Shown here piece by piece: positions 43,886 through 52,731 of a DNA stretch of 64,000 nucleotides. Numbering within the stretch: the stretch's first letter is position 1; every line of letters begins with the position of its first letter. The stretch covers positions 5,211,501-5,275,500 of the forward strand of contig NZ_CP165727.1 of assembly GCF_041200175.1 (NCBI RefSeq), in the 5' to 3' direction. This DNA is from Streptomyces sp. R33. Its GTDB lineage: Bacteria > Actinomycetota > Actinomycetes > Streptomycetales > Streptomycetaceae. The notes below the pieces were generated by a model. That model was not told the origin of the DNA and did no database searches. It saw nothing but the letters and a program-made list of their open reading frames with translations. The position numbers were made by a program, and so were the translations under genes.

Positions 43886-44418
43886 GCACCTCCACCGCAG
43901 GTCCCGTCATCGGCATCGTCATGGGCTCGGACTCCGACTGGCCCGTCATGGAGGCCGCCGCCCAGGCCCTGGACGAGTTCGAGATCGCCTACGAGGTCGA
44001 CGTCGTCTCCGCGCACCGGATGCCGCGCGAGATGGTCGCGTACGGGGAGCAGGCCGCCGGGCGCGGCCTGAAGGCGATCATCGCCGGCGCCGGCGGGGCC
44101 GCCCACCTGCCCGGCATGCTCGCCTCGGTGACCCCGCTGCCCGTCATCGGCGTCCCGGTGCCGCTGAAGTACCTCGACGGCATGGACTCCCTGCTGTCGA
44201 TCGTCCAGATGCCCGCAGGGGTTCCCGTCGCCACCGTCTCCGTCGCCGGGGCGCGCAACGCCGGGCTGCTGGCCGTACGGATGCTGGCCGCCCACGACCC
44301 CGAGCTGCTCGGCCGGATGAAGGAATTCCAGCAGGAGCTCAACGACCAGGCCACCGAGAAGGGCAAGCGGCTGCGGACGAAGGTCGCGGGCGCGGAGTCC
44401 TTCGGGTTCGGCAAGTGA
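43882..44418 (+). CDS. purE: N5-CAIR mutase
   Basis: A 178-residue class I PurE that rearranges N5-CAIR to CAIR. Signatures are IVMGSDSDWPVM, SAHRMPREMVAYGEQAAGRG, IIAGAGGAAHLPGM and SIVQMPAGVPVATVSV. The ATG at 43882 overlaps the purK stop. It has the expected length. Confidence 0.96.
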   Translation: MSTSTAGPVIGIVMGSDSDWPVMEAAAQALDEFEIAYEVDVVSAHRMPREMVAYGEQAAGRGLKAIIAGAGGAAHLPGMLASVTPLPVIGVPVPLKYLDGMDSLLSIVQMPAGVPVATVSVAGARNAGLLAVRMLAAHDPELLGRMKEFQQELNDQATEKGKRLRTKVAGAESFGFGK

Positions 44419-45611
44419 GCGCGGCGCACACGTCCGTGGCGGCGGACCGCCTCGCCGAGGCCCGCGAGCTGCTCGCCGCGCATCCGGTGGTCGACGGGCA
44501 CAACGACCTGCCGTGGGCCCTGCGCGAGCAGGTCCGCTACGACCTGGCGCGGCGCGACATCGCCGGCGACCAGCGCGGCCTGCTGCACACCGACATCCCG
44601 CGGCTGCGCGCCGGCGGCGTCGGCGCGCAGTTCTGGTCGGTCTACGTCCGCTCCGACTTCGCCGGCGACGAGGCGGTCAGCGCCACCCTGGAGCAGATCG
44701 ACGCCGTCGCCCAGCTGATCGACCGTTACCCGGCGGACCTGGTGCGGGCGCTGACGGCGGACGACATGGAGGCGGCCCGCGCCGACGGCCGGATCGCCTC
44801 GCTGATGGGCGCCGAGGGCGGGCACTCCATCAACAACTCGCTCGCCACGCTGCGCGCCCTGCACCAGCTGGGCGTGCGGTACATGACGCTCACGCACAAC
44901 GACACGATCGACTGGGCGGACTCGGCGACCGACGAGCCGCGCCACGGCGGCCTGAGTGACTTCGGCCGCGAGGTCGTCCGCGAGATGAACCGCATCGGCA
45001 TGCTCGTCGACCTCTCGCACGTCGCCGCGACGACGATGCGCGACGCGCTCGCCGTCTCGGCCGCGCCGGTGATCTTCTCGCACTCGTCCTCGCTGGCGAT
45101 GTGCGACCACCCGCGCAACATCCCGGACGACGTGCTGGCGCAGCTGCCGGCCAACGGCGGTGTCGCGATGGCCACGTTCGTACCGAAGTTCATCCTCCCG
45201 GCAGCGGTCGAGTGGACCCTGGCCGCGGACGAGAACCTGCGGGCGCACGGCTTCCACCACCTGGACACCTCGCCCGAGGCGATGGCCCTGCACCGCGCCT
45301 TCGAGGCGGAGCGGCCGCGCCCGGTGGCCACGGCCGCCACGGTGGCCGACCACCTCGACCACATGCGCGAGGTGGCCGGCGTCGACCACATCGGCATCGG
45401 CGGCGACTACGACGGCACGGCCTTCACCCCGGCCGGACTGGACGACGTGGCCGGCTACCCGAACCTGATCGCGGAGCTGCTCGCGCGCGGCTGGTCGCAC
45501 GCCGACCTGGCCAAGCTGACCTGGTCCAACGCCGTACGGGCGCTGCGCGACGCCGAAGCGGTGGCGCGTGAGCTCTCGGCGTCCCGCGGCCCCTCCAACG
45601 CGGTCCTGTAG
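44415..45611 (+). CDS. Membrane-dipeptidase-type peptidase (M19)
   Basis: A 398-residue zinc dipeptidase with all ligands present: His29 and Asp31 (DGHNDLP), bridging Glu134 (MGAEGGHS), His202 (VDLSHVA), His223 (FSHSSS) and Asp331 (GIGGDYDG). M19 enzymes split dipeptides, including those with D-residues. There is no signal peptide, so it should be cytosolic. GTG 44415 overlaps the purE stop (GTGA), tying its translation to purine genes, an arrangement without an obvious metabolic reason. A diverged paralog follows at 45749. Confidence 0.93.
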   Translation: MSAAHTSVAADRLAEARELLAAHPVVDGHNDLPWALREQVRYDLARRDIAGDQRGLLHTDIPRLRAGGVGAQFWSVYVRSDFAGDEAVSATLEQIDAVAQLIDRYPADLVRALTADDMEAARADGRIASLMGAEGGHSINNSLATLRALHQLGVRYMTLTHNDTIDWADSATDEPRHGGLSDFGREVVREMNRIGMLVDLSHVAATTMRDALAVSAAPVIFSHSSSLAMCDHPRNIPDDVLAQLPANGGVAMATFVPKFILPAAVEWTLAADENLRAHGFHHLDTSPEAMALHRAFEAERPRPVATAATVADHLDHMREVAGVDHIGIGGDYDGTAFTPAGLDDVAGYPNLIAELLARGWSHADLAKLTWSNAVRALRDAEAVARELSASRGPSNAVL

Positions 45612-45748
45612 CCGCGGCCCGGCGGCTGCGGCGAGGGGTGTGACCTGCGGGTTACACCCGAACGCCACATCCGCCGGGCGACCCGGCCGTCCGGCGTGTC
45701 ACGGTGGCAGCATCCCTCCCTGCTGCCGCCGAGACCGGAGCGAACGCC

Positions 45749-46852
45749 ATGGCCGACCTGCAGGATGAACAGAACGCCGCGTACACCGCACACACCGCTT
45801 ACGACGCCGATACGCCCCCCGCGGGCTCCGGCTCCCCCGGAGCCGAGGACCCGCCCGCCGCGGTACCGGGCAGCGCCCTGGAGCGGGCCGTCGCGCTGCT
45901 GTCCGTGCATCCCGTCGCCGACGGACACAACACGCTGGTCTGGACGCTGCGCCAGAGCCCGTACCACGACATCGAAACCCCGGACTCGGGCGTCGACACC
46001 GACATCCCGCGGCTGCGCGCCGGCGGGGTCGGAGCCCAGTTCTGGTCGATGCTGCTGCCGCGCGAGGCCGCGGGCGCCGACCAGGTGGTGTCCGAGACGC
46101 TGGAACAGATCGACGTGGCGCTCGCCCTGACGCGCCGCTATCCCGACGGCCTGTCCCTCGCGCTGACCGCGGACGACATGGCCGATGCCCGCAACCGGGG
46201 CCGGATCGCCTCGTTCCTGGGCCCCGTGCCCGGCCGTACGCTGACCGACTCGCTGGGCGCCCTGCGCGCGTTCCACGCCCTGGGCGTACGGGCACTCGCG
46301 CCCGCGGGAGCGGCCTGGGCCCACCACGACCTGACGCCGTTCGGCCACGAGGTGGTCCGGGAGATGAACCGGCTGGCGATGCTGGTGGACCTGACCGGCT
46401 GTACGCCGGAGGTGGCCTGCCAGCTCGCGGGGGCCTCTAAGGCCCCGGTGATCGTCTCGCACACCGCGGCGGCCGCGCTGAACCCGCATCCGGGGAACGT
46501 GACCGACGAGGTGCTGCTGGCCCTGCGGGCGGCGAACGGTCTGGCGATGGTCACCTTCGACGCCGAGCAGACCGGGGACTCGCTCCACGCGGTCGCCGAC
46601 CACGTGGAACACGTACGGGCCGTCGCGGGCCCGCACTGCGTGGGCCTCGGTGCCACCTTCGGCTCCGAGCTGGCCACCCCACGGCCGACCGGCCTGACCG
46701 ACCCCTCGGGCTATCCGCGGCTGATCGCGGAACTGCTGGAGCGGGGCTGGTCGGAGGCCGACCTGGCCCTGCTGACCTGGGAAAACACCCAGCGGGTGCT
46801 GCGCGACGCGGAATTCACGGCCCGAGCCGCCCAGCACCGCAGACCGGCGTAG
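45749..46852 (+). CDS. Degenerate M19 dipeptidase paralog, probable pseudoenzyme
   Basis: A 367-residue intact frame, homologous to the preceding dipeptidase over its length (PVADGH, TDIPRLRAGGVGAQFWS, TLEQIDVAL, EVVREMNRLAMLVDL). The metal ligands are replaced: HND is HNT (Asp lost at 62), GAEGGHS is GPVPGRT, DLSH is DLTG and GGDYDG is GATFGS; only the SHT His (238) and His60 remain. A loop of about 45 residues present in the paralog is missing. ATG 45749 has GGAG 8 nt upstream, and codon use looks normal, so it is expressed rather than decaying. The function is unknown; ligand binding or regulation is possible. Confidence 0.85.
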   Translation: MADLQDEQNAAYTAHTAYDADTPPAGSGSPGAEDPPAAVPGSALERAVALLSVHPVADGHNTLVWTLRQSPYHDIETPDSGVDTDIPRLRAGGVGAQFWSMLLPREAAGADQVVSETLEQIDVALALTRRYPDGLSLALTADDMADARNRGRIASFLGPVPGRTLTDSLGALRAFHALGVRALAPAGAAWAHHDLTPFGHEVVREMNRLAMLVDLTGCTPEVACQLAGASKAPVIVSHTAAAALNPHPGNVTDEVLLALRAANGLAMVTFDAEQTGDSLHAVADHVEHVRAVAGPHCVGLGATFGSELATPRPTGLTDPSGYPRLIAELLERGWSEADLALLTWENTQRVLRDAEFTARAAQHRRPA

Positions 46853-46862
46853 GCCGCCGGGC

Positions 46863-48206
46863 CTAGGCCCGCGGGCGGCCCATCGCGCGGTACGTCCAGC
46901 CGGCCGCGCGCCAGCGGTCGGTGTCGAGGGCGTTGCGGCCGTCGAGGATCAGCCGGTCGGTGACGACCTCGCCCAGCTCCACCGGGTCGAGGTCGCGGAA
47001 CTCGCGCCACTCGGTGAGGTGCAGGACGACCTCCGCGCCGCGGGCCGCCTCCAGCGCCGAGTCCGCGTACCCGAGCGTCGGGAAGACGCGGCGGGCGTTG
47101 TCCATGCCCTTCGGGTCGTAGACGGTGACCTGGCCGCCCTGGAGGTGGATCTGCCCGGCCACGTTCAGCGCGGGGGAGTCGCGGACGTCGTCCGAGTCCG
47201 GCTTGAAGGTGGCGCCGAGCACGGCGACGCGCTTGCCGAGGAAGGAGCCGCCGACGGCCTCGCGGGCCAGCTCGACCATGTGGCCGCGCCGGCGCATGTT
47301 GATGGAGTCGACCTCGCGCAGGAAGGTCAGCGCCTGGTCCGCGCCGAGCTCGCCGGCGCGCGCCATGAACGCCCGGATGTCCTTGGGCAGGCAGCCGCCG
47401 CCGAAGCCGATGCCGGCGCGCAGGAACTTCGCGCCGATCCGCTCGTCGTAGCCGATGGCCTCGGCCAGCTTGACCACGTCGCCGCCGGCGGCCTCGCAGA
47501 CCTCCGCCATCGCGTTGATGAAGGAGATCTTCGTGGCGAGGAAGGAGTTCGCGGCGGTCTTGACGAGCTCGGCCGTCGGGAAGTCGGTCACCACCAGCGG
47601 GGTGCCCTCCGCCATCGGCGTCTCGTACACCTCGCGCAGCAGCTTCTCGCCGCGCTCGCCCTGGACGCCGATCACGATCCGGTCGGGGTGCAGGGTGTCC
47701 TGCACGGCGAAGCCCTCCCGCAGGAACTCCGGGTTCCACGCCAGCTCGACCTCGGCGCCCGCCGGGGCCAGCTCGGCCAGCTTCACGGCGAGCCGCTCGG
47801 CCGAGCCCACCGGCACGGTGGACTTGCCGACGACCAGCACCGGCCGGGTCAGGTACGGGGCCAGTGACTGTACCGCGGAGTCGACGTACGACATGTCGCA
47901 CGCGTACTCGCCGTGCTTCTGAGGGGTGTTCACGCAGACGAAGTGGACGTCGCCGAAGGCGCCGACCTCCTCCCAGGACTGCGTGAAGCGCAGCCGCCCG
48001 GTGGAACCCGGCAGACCCGCGACGTGCCCGGCGAGGAGTTCCTCGAGCCCGGGCTCGTACATCGGCACCCGGCCCGCGGACAGCATCTCGATCTTCTCCG
48101 GCACCACGTCCAGCCCGAGCACCTCGAAGCCCAGCTCCGCCATCGCCGCGGCATGGGTCGCGCCGAGGTAGCCGGTGCCGATCACAGTGATCCTGAGGGG
48201 GGCCAT
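46863..48206 (-). CDS. ugd: UDP-glucose 6-dehydrogenase
   Basis: A 447-residue NAD enzyme oxidising UDP-glucose to UDP-glucuronate, a precursor of acidic glycans. It has N-terminal Rossmann ITVIGTGYLGATHAAAMAELG, NPEFLREGFAVQDTLHPDRIV, the catalytic Cys in GFGGGCLPKDIRAF, and C-terminal FKPDSDDVRDSPAL. GDP-mannose or UDP-ManNAc dehydrogenases are related, so the sugar is inferred. ATG 48206 has GGAG 6 nt upstream; the frame to 48317 is not conserved. Its end lies 10 bp from the convergent pseudoenzyme gene. Confidence 0.92.
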   Translation of the reverse strand: MAPLRITVIGTGYLGATHAAAMAELGFEVLGLDVVPEKIEMLSAGRVPMYEPGLEELLAGHVAGLPGSTGRLRFTQSWEEVGAFGDVHFVCVNTPQKHGEYACDMSYVDSAVQSLAPYLTRPVLVVGKSTVPVGSAERLAVKLAELAPAGAEVELAWNPEFLREGFAVQDTLHPDRIVIGVQGERGEKLLREVYETPMAEGTPLVVTDFPTAELVKTAANSFLATKISFINAMAEVCEAAGGDVVKLAEAIGYDERIGAKFLRAGIGFGGGCLPKDIRAFMARAGELGADQALTFLREVDSINMRRRGHMVELAREAVGGSFLGKRVAVLGATFKPDSDDVRDSPALNVAGQIHLQGGQVTVYDPKGMDNARRVFPTLGYADSALEAARGAEVVLHLTEWREFRDLDPVELGEVVTDRLILDGRNALDTDRWRAAGWTYRAMGRPRA

Positions 48207-48341
48207 GGGTGCTCCAGAGGTGCGGGGCCGTTTGCGGCCACTGAGCATAGTCGGGCCGGTCCGAGGGGACGTTCCCCAGGAGACCCGGCTGTCACGCAGC
48301 TCACGTACCTCGTACATATCGCTGCCACGACGCCGGACACT

Positions 48342-48376
48342 AAGATTTGGGTTACTTAACGGTAGTTAGCATCACG
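48342..48376. promoter_or_regulatory. Promoter/operator region of the acyl-CoA dehydrogenase gene
   Basis: TAAGAT at 48341-48346 could be a -10. It is followed by the imperfect dyad TACTTAACGGTAGTTA, a pattern like TetR-type operators. CGCACGCGCAT-like words repeat just after it. Confidence 0.3.
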
Positions 48377-48433
48377 CAGCGCACATGCGTCGCACGCGCA
48401 TCGCACGCGCATCACACTTGGGGAGTGAGAGTC

Positions 48434-49591
48434 TTGGCGGGTTCTGCCGACTTCGACCTGTACCGCCCGGCCGAGGAGCACGACATGCTCCGCGAGTCCG
48501 TCCGCTCGCTCGCCGAGGCGAAGATCCTGCCGTTCGCAGCCGCGGTCGACGAGGAGGCCCGCTTCCCGCAGGAGGCCCATGACGCGCTCGTCGCCAACGA
48601 CCTGCACGCCGTCCACGTCCCGGAGACCTACGGCGGCGCCGGCGCGGACGCCCTCGCCACCGTGATCGTGATCGAGGAGGTGGCCCGCGTCTGCGCCTCC
48701 TCCTCCCTGATCCCGGCCGTGAACAAGCTCGGTTCGCTCCCGGTGATCCTCTCCGGCTCCGAGGACCTGAAGAAGAAGTACCTCGGCCCGCTGGCCAAGG
48801 GCGACGGCATGTTCTCGTACTGCCTCTCCGAGCCCGACGCCGGCTCCGACGCCGCCGGGATGAAGACCCGCGCCGTGCGCGACGGGGACTTCTGGGTCCT
48901 CAACGGCGTCAAGCGCTGGATCACCAACGCGGGCGTCTCCGAGTACTACACGGTCATGGCCGTGACGGACCCGGAGAAGCGCTCGAAGGGCATCAGCGCC
49001 TTCGTCGTCGAGAAGTCCGACGAGGGCGTCTCCTTCGGCGCCCCGGAGAAGAAGCTCGGCATCAAGGGCTCCCCGACGCGCGAGGTCTACCTCGACAACG
49101 TGCGGATCCCCGCCGACCGCATGATCGGCGCCGAGGGCACCGGCTTCGCCACCGCGATGAAGACCCTCGACCACACCCGCATCACCATCGCCGCCCAGGC
49201 GCTCGGCATCGCCCAGGGCGCCCTGGACTACGCCAAGGGCTACGTCCAGGAGCGCAAGCAGTTCGGCAAGCCGATCGGCGACTTCCAGGGCGTGCAGTTC
49301 ATGCTCGCGGACATGGCCATGAAGGTCTCCGCCGCCCGCGCGCTGACCTACCAGGCGGCCGCCGCCTCGGAGCGCGGCGACGCGGACCTCACCTACCTCG
49401 GCGCCGCGGCCAAGTGCTTCGCCTCCGACATCGCGATGGAGGTCACCACGGACGCCGTCCAGCTCCTCGGCGGCTACGGCTACACCCGCGACTACCCGGT
49501 CGAGCGCATGATGCGCGACGCGAAGATCACCCAGATCTACGAAGGCACGAACCAGGTCCAGCGCATCGTCATGGCGAGGAACCTCCCGTAG
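48434..49591 (+). CDS. Acyl-CoA dehydrogenase
   Basis: A 385-residue FAD enzyme that introduces a trans-2 double bond in acyl-CoA. Signatures are CLSEPDAGSDAAGMKTRA, WITNAGVSEYYTVMA, QFGKPIGDFQGVQFMLADM, LLGGYGYTRDYPVERMMRDAKI and the catalytic Glu in YEGTNQVQRIVMA, the short/branched-chain arrangement. TTG 48434 has GGGGAG 8 nt upstream. GTG 48425 is immediately next to that Shine-Dalgarno, and the frame upstream crosses a probable operator. The substrate chain length is not determined. It is monocistronic, ending before a perfect 36-bp palindrome. Confidence 0.94.
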   Translation: MAGSADFDLYRPAEEHDMLRESVRSLAEAKILPFAAAVDEEARFPQEAHDALVANDLHAVHVPETYGGAGADALATVIVIEEVARVCASSSLIPAVNKLGSLPVILSGSEDLKKKYLGPLAKGDGMFSYCLSEPDAGSDAAGMKTRAVRDGDFWVLNGVKRWITNAGVSEYYTVMAVTDPEKRSKGISAFVVEKSDEGVSFGAPEKKLGIKGSPTREVYLDNVRIPADRMIGAEGTGFATAMKTLDHTRITIAAQALGIAQGALDYAKGYVQERKQFGKPIGDFQGVQFMLADMAMKVSAARALTYQAAAASERGDADLTYLGAAAKCFASDIAMEVTTDAVQLLGGYGYTRDYPVERMMRDAKITQIYEGTNQVQRIVMARNLP

Positions 49592-49642
49592 CAAGGTTTT
49601 CGCGGTCAGGCGCTTTCGCCGCCTCTCCGTGATGACACTTCC

Positions 49643-49678
49643 GCAAGAAGCCCCGGCCGATCGGCCGGGGCTTCTTGC
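49643..49678. terminator. Perfect 36-bp palindrome, terminator
   Basis: The arms GCAAGAAGCCCCGGCCGA and TCGGCCGGGGCTTCTTGC meet with no loop. It ends acyl-CoA dehydrogenase transcripts and marks the boundary with the Rhs remnant. Confidence 0.75.
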
Positions 49679-50325
49679 GTTGCTCGACCGTCCCGGCGGG
49701 CAGGGCGGCTCGGGGCCGCCCCACCCGCATCGCCGATCCCGCGGGCAGTGCGCAGCACTTCACCTGGGATGCGGACGACCGGCTGCTGCACCGCGTCACC
49801 GCCGACGGCAGCCGTGAGTCCTGGCGCTGGGATCCTGAGGGCAACTGCCTCGCCCATACCGATGCCCATGGTGGTGTCTCGGCCACCGAGTACGGCCATT
49901 TCGACATGCAACTTGCCCGTATCGCGGCAGACGGCGCCCGCCACGAGCTGCGCTACGACACCGAACTGCGTCTGGCCCGGGTGACCAACCCGCTCGGGCA
50001 AAAGTGGAGTTACACCTACGACAGCGCGGGACGGCTCGTGGCCGAGGACGACTTCGACGGCCGCCGGACTCGCTACGCCTACGATCAGGCGGGCCGTCTG
50101 ACCTGCCGTACGAGCCCTCAAGGGGTGTCGGTCGCGTACACGTGGGACTCCATGGACCGGCTGACCTCCCGGCAGGTCGAAGGACGCCTCGTCCGCATCG
50201 TGCCCGTCTACGCGGGAGCCAACCCCATCCCCATCCGTCTGGACTTCACAGCTTTCGGAAACAAGGGCTTCACCTTCACCCACAGCCTCGAGAATCCTGC
50301 GTCCGGCGTCAGGACCGGCGTGTAG
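49675..50325 (+). pseudogene. Fragment of an Rhs/YD-repeat protein
   Basis: An open frame of about 216 codons with Rhs/YD repeats: FTWDADDRLLHRVTADGSRE, WRWDPEGNCLAHTDAHGG, YTYDSAGRLVAEDDFDGRR, YAYDQAGRLTCRTSPQG and AYTWDSMDRL. Complete Rhs proteins exceed 1,000 residues and have N-terminal export regions, a core-closing motif and a C-terminal toxin. None of these is present, and no ribosome binding site precedes the fragment. After ARPVEGR-like sequence the frame runs into unrelated NPIPIRLDFTAFGNKG and stops. I take it as a remnant of a larger gene left by deletion. The repeats support the identity strongly; the deletion is inferred. Confidence 0.75.
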
Positions 50326-50355
50326 CACTCGCCCCGAACAGCAAGTGAGGACCAC

Positions 50356-51450
50356 ATGACCCGCACCACCCCGCCCCGCCCGGTCGATGCCGAGGGCCTG
50401 TTCCCCGCACTCGCCGACCACCGCCGCACCAGCACCCGTCTGCACCCGCGCCACGGCTCCCCGAAGGCGGACGACAGTTCGGTGGCCGGCCCGTTCCTGT
50501 GGCCCGCGGACGAGCCGTGGCCCGTGTGCACCGTGGTCCACTCCAAGGGCTGGGGCCACCGGCTGTCAGACGTGCGCCTCCGGCGGCGGATCCTCGACGA
50601 GGCCTGGCACAGGGATCCCGGAACTGGTCCCACCGACGCCGAACGTGCGGTCCTGGACACCCTTGTGCCGGGACCGCACGCCCCCCGGATCGACGACGCG
50701 GACCCGATTCCGCTGCTCGCCGCCGCGCAGCTCTTCGCACGCGACATCCTCGACCTCACCGGACCTGAGGGCTGTGACCTCCTCCAGGTCCTCTGGTGCC
50801 CCTTCGAAGTGCACGGACCCGGCCGGACCATCGACGTCGTGCTGAAGTGGCGGCGCTCCCAAGACGTGACCGAGGCCCTCGCCGTGATCCCGGAGCCCGT
50901 GGTGGTGGGCAGGGCCGAATGCGTTCCGAACACCTGCGAGCTTCACCCCGAACAAGTGGTGGAGCACGAGTACGAAGGCCTGTTGGACGAAGACCTTCAG
51001 GAGGCCATCGAAGCGTGGGAGGCAGGAGACGACGAAGAGGACGACGCCTTCGACTCCTCGGCCTCGCCCTCCAGCTTCGACACGTACGAGGAGTACGAGG
51101 CCGCCATGGCCGCCGCGCGCGCCGGTGAGGACGGGGAGAACGAGGTCACCTACCGAGGTGATCTGTCCATCCCGCCCGGCTGGAAGGTCGGAGGCTTCGC
51201 ACCGTGGCACCTCACCGACCCGGTGCACATCGGCTGCGAGGTCTGCGGAGCAACCATGCCCCCCTTGCTCACCGTGGCCGGCGGCGAATGGGACGGAGCC
51301 TCCGAGAGCTGGATCCCGCTGGAGGACCGGGACTCCGTACCGGACGACCGGATCAGTGACCCGGCAGGCGTCTACCTCGGCCGCGGCCTCATGCGCGTCC
51401 ACACCTGCCCCGCCACCCCGACGCATCCGCACCGGCTCAGCTTCCAGTAG
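50356..51450 (+). CDS. Hypothetical protein next to Rhs remnant, possible immunity protein
   Basis: A 364-residue soluble protein: FLWPADEPWPVC and a C-terminal domain DLSIPPGWKVGGFAPWHLTDPVHIGCEVCGATMPPLL ... RVHTCPATPTHPHRLSFQ, in which CEVC, Cys and His could bind zinc. The middle (about 200-260) is strongly acidic (GDDEEDDAFDSS, EEYEAAMAAARAGEDGENE). WPxx and CxxC features recall YwqG/DUF1963-like proteins that act as immunity partners to polymorphic toxins, but I do not assign the family. ATG 50356 has GAGGA 5 nt upstream. Position just after an Rhs remnant suggests an orphan immunity gene. Confidence 0.7.
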   Translation: MTRTTPPRPVDAEGLFPALADHRRTSTRLHPRHGSPKADDSSVAGPFLWPADEPWPVCTVVHSKGWGHRLSDVRLRRRILDEAWHRDPGTGPTDAERAVLDTLVPGPHAPRIDDADPIPLLAAAQLFARDILDLTGPEGCDLLQVLWCPFEVHGPGRTIDVVLKWRRSQDVTEALAVIPEPVVVGRAECVPNTCELHPEQVVEHEYEGLLDEDLQEAIEAWEAGDDEEDDAFDSSASPSSFDTYEEYEAAMAAARAGEDGENEVTYRGDLSIPPGWKVGGFAPWHLTDPVHIGCEVCGATMPPLLTVAGGEWDGASESWIPLEDRDSVPDDRISDPAGVYLGRGLMRVHTCPATPTHPHRLSFQ

Positions 51451-51597
51451 AACGACCCGGCGGCCTCTCAGGAGGGCGTCAGCGCCTGTCGGAAGGAGGC
51501 GGCGAACACAATTGAGCCGCCTCCGGCCTGTGCCGCCTCCCGGATGGGCTAACTTTGGAGAACTTCGGACTCCCGAACCGGGTGGGGAGAAACAATT

Positions 51598-52677
51598 TTG
51601 GAAGCCATCCTGCTGGTCGGGGGGCAGGGGACGCGTCTGCGCCCCGTCACGGTCAACACCCCCAAGCCGATGGTGCGCGCGGCCGGGGTTCCGTTCCTCG
51701 CCCACCAGATAGCCAGGGCCGCCGCCGCAGGCGTCACGCACATCGTGATGGCCACCTGCTACCTCGCCGAGGTCTTCGAGCCGTACTTCGGTGACGGCTC
51801 CGCCTTCGGCGTCTCGCTCGAGTACGTCGTCGAGGACGAGCCGCTCGGCACCGGCGGAGCCATCCGCAACGCCGCGCGGCGGCTGACCGGCGGACCGGAC
51901 TCCTCCGTCCTCGTCTTCAACGGTGACATCCTCACGGGCCTGGACATCGCCGGGCTCGTCGACTCGCACCGGGCGGCCGCCGCCGACGTCTCGCTGCACC
52001 TGGTGCGGGTGGAGGACCCGCGGGCCTTCGGCCTGGTCCCCACCGACTCCGAGGGGCGGGTGCTGGCCTTCACCGAGAAGCCGCAGACCCCCGAGGAGAT
52101 CATCACCGACCAGATCAACGCCGGCTGCTACGTGTTCCGGCGCAGTGTCATCGACTCGATTCCGCAGGGGCGTCCCGTCTCCGTCGAGCGGGAGACGTTC
52201 CCCGGGCTGCTCGCCTCGGGTGCGAAGCTGCACGGGGTCACCGAGAACACGTACTGGCTGGACCTCGGCAAGCCCGAGTCCTTCGTCCAGGCGTCGGCCG
52301 ACCTCGTACGCGGAGTCGTCCCCTCCCCGGCCGTCCCGGGCCCGCGCGGCGAGTCCCTGGTGCTCCCGGGCGCCGAGGTGGAAGCCGGAGCCAAGCTGTC
52401 CGGAGGCACCGTCGTGGGCGCCGGAGCCCGTATCGCCGCGGGCGCGGTCGTCGACGGCTCCATCGTGCTCGACGGCGCGGTCATCGGCCCGGACACCCGG
52501 GTGCGCGCCAGCCTGATCGGCGTGGGCGCCTCGGTGGGCACGCGCACCGTCCTGGACGGCGCGGTCCTCGGGGACGGGGCCGTCGTCGGCTCCGACAACG
52601 AACTGCGCGCGGGCGCGCGGGTGTGGTGCGGGGCCGAACTGCCCTCCGCCGCCGTCCGCTTCTCCTCCGACCGCTGA
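51598..52677 (+). CDS. manC: Sugar-1-phosphate nucleotidyltransferase, GDP-mannose pyrophosphorylase-like
   Basis: A 359-residue enzyme with an N-terminal nucleotidyltransferase domain (AILLVGGQGTRLRPVTVNTPKPM, EPLGTGGAIRNA, VFNGDILTGLD, FTEKPQTPEEI, TYWLDLGKPESF) and a C-terminal left-handed beta-helix of hexapeptide repeats (about 240-350). It likely makes GDP-mannose (or another NDP-sugar) from mannose-1-phosphate for glycans and protein mannosylation. TTG 51598 has GGGGAGA 8 nt upstream and no other start fits. It is followed by a bidirectional terminator and the LCP cluster. Specificity is by memory of the Streptomyces homologue, so the symbol is tentative. Confidence 0.88.
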   Translation: MEAILLVGGQGTRLRPVTVNTPKPMVRAAGVPFLAHQIARAAAAGVTHIVMATCYLAEVFEPYFGDGSAFGVSLEYVVEDEPLGTGGAIRNAARRLTGGPDSSVLVFNGDILTGLDIAGLVDSHRAAAADVSLHLVRVEDPRAFGLVPTDSEGRVLAFTEKPQTPEEIITDQINAGCYVFRRSVIDSIPQGRPVSVERETFPGLLASGAKLHGVTENTYWLDLGKPESFVQASADLVRGVVPSPAVPGPRGESLVLPGAEVEAGAKLSGGTVVGAGARIAAGAVVDGSIVLDGAVIGPDTRVRASLIGVGASVGTRTVLDGAVLGDGAVVGSDNELRAGARVWCGAELPSAAVRFSSDR

Positions 52678-52682
52678 CAGCA

Positions 52683-52727
52683 CACGAAGATGCCGCCGAC
52701 CACGTGAGGTCGGCGGCATCTTCGTGT
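52683..52727. terminator. Bidirectional terminator
   Basis: The arms CACGAAGATGCCGCCGAC and GTCGGCGGCATCTTCGTG enclose about 8 nt between convergent genes. Confidence 0.8.
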
Positions 52728-52731
52728 CCGG

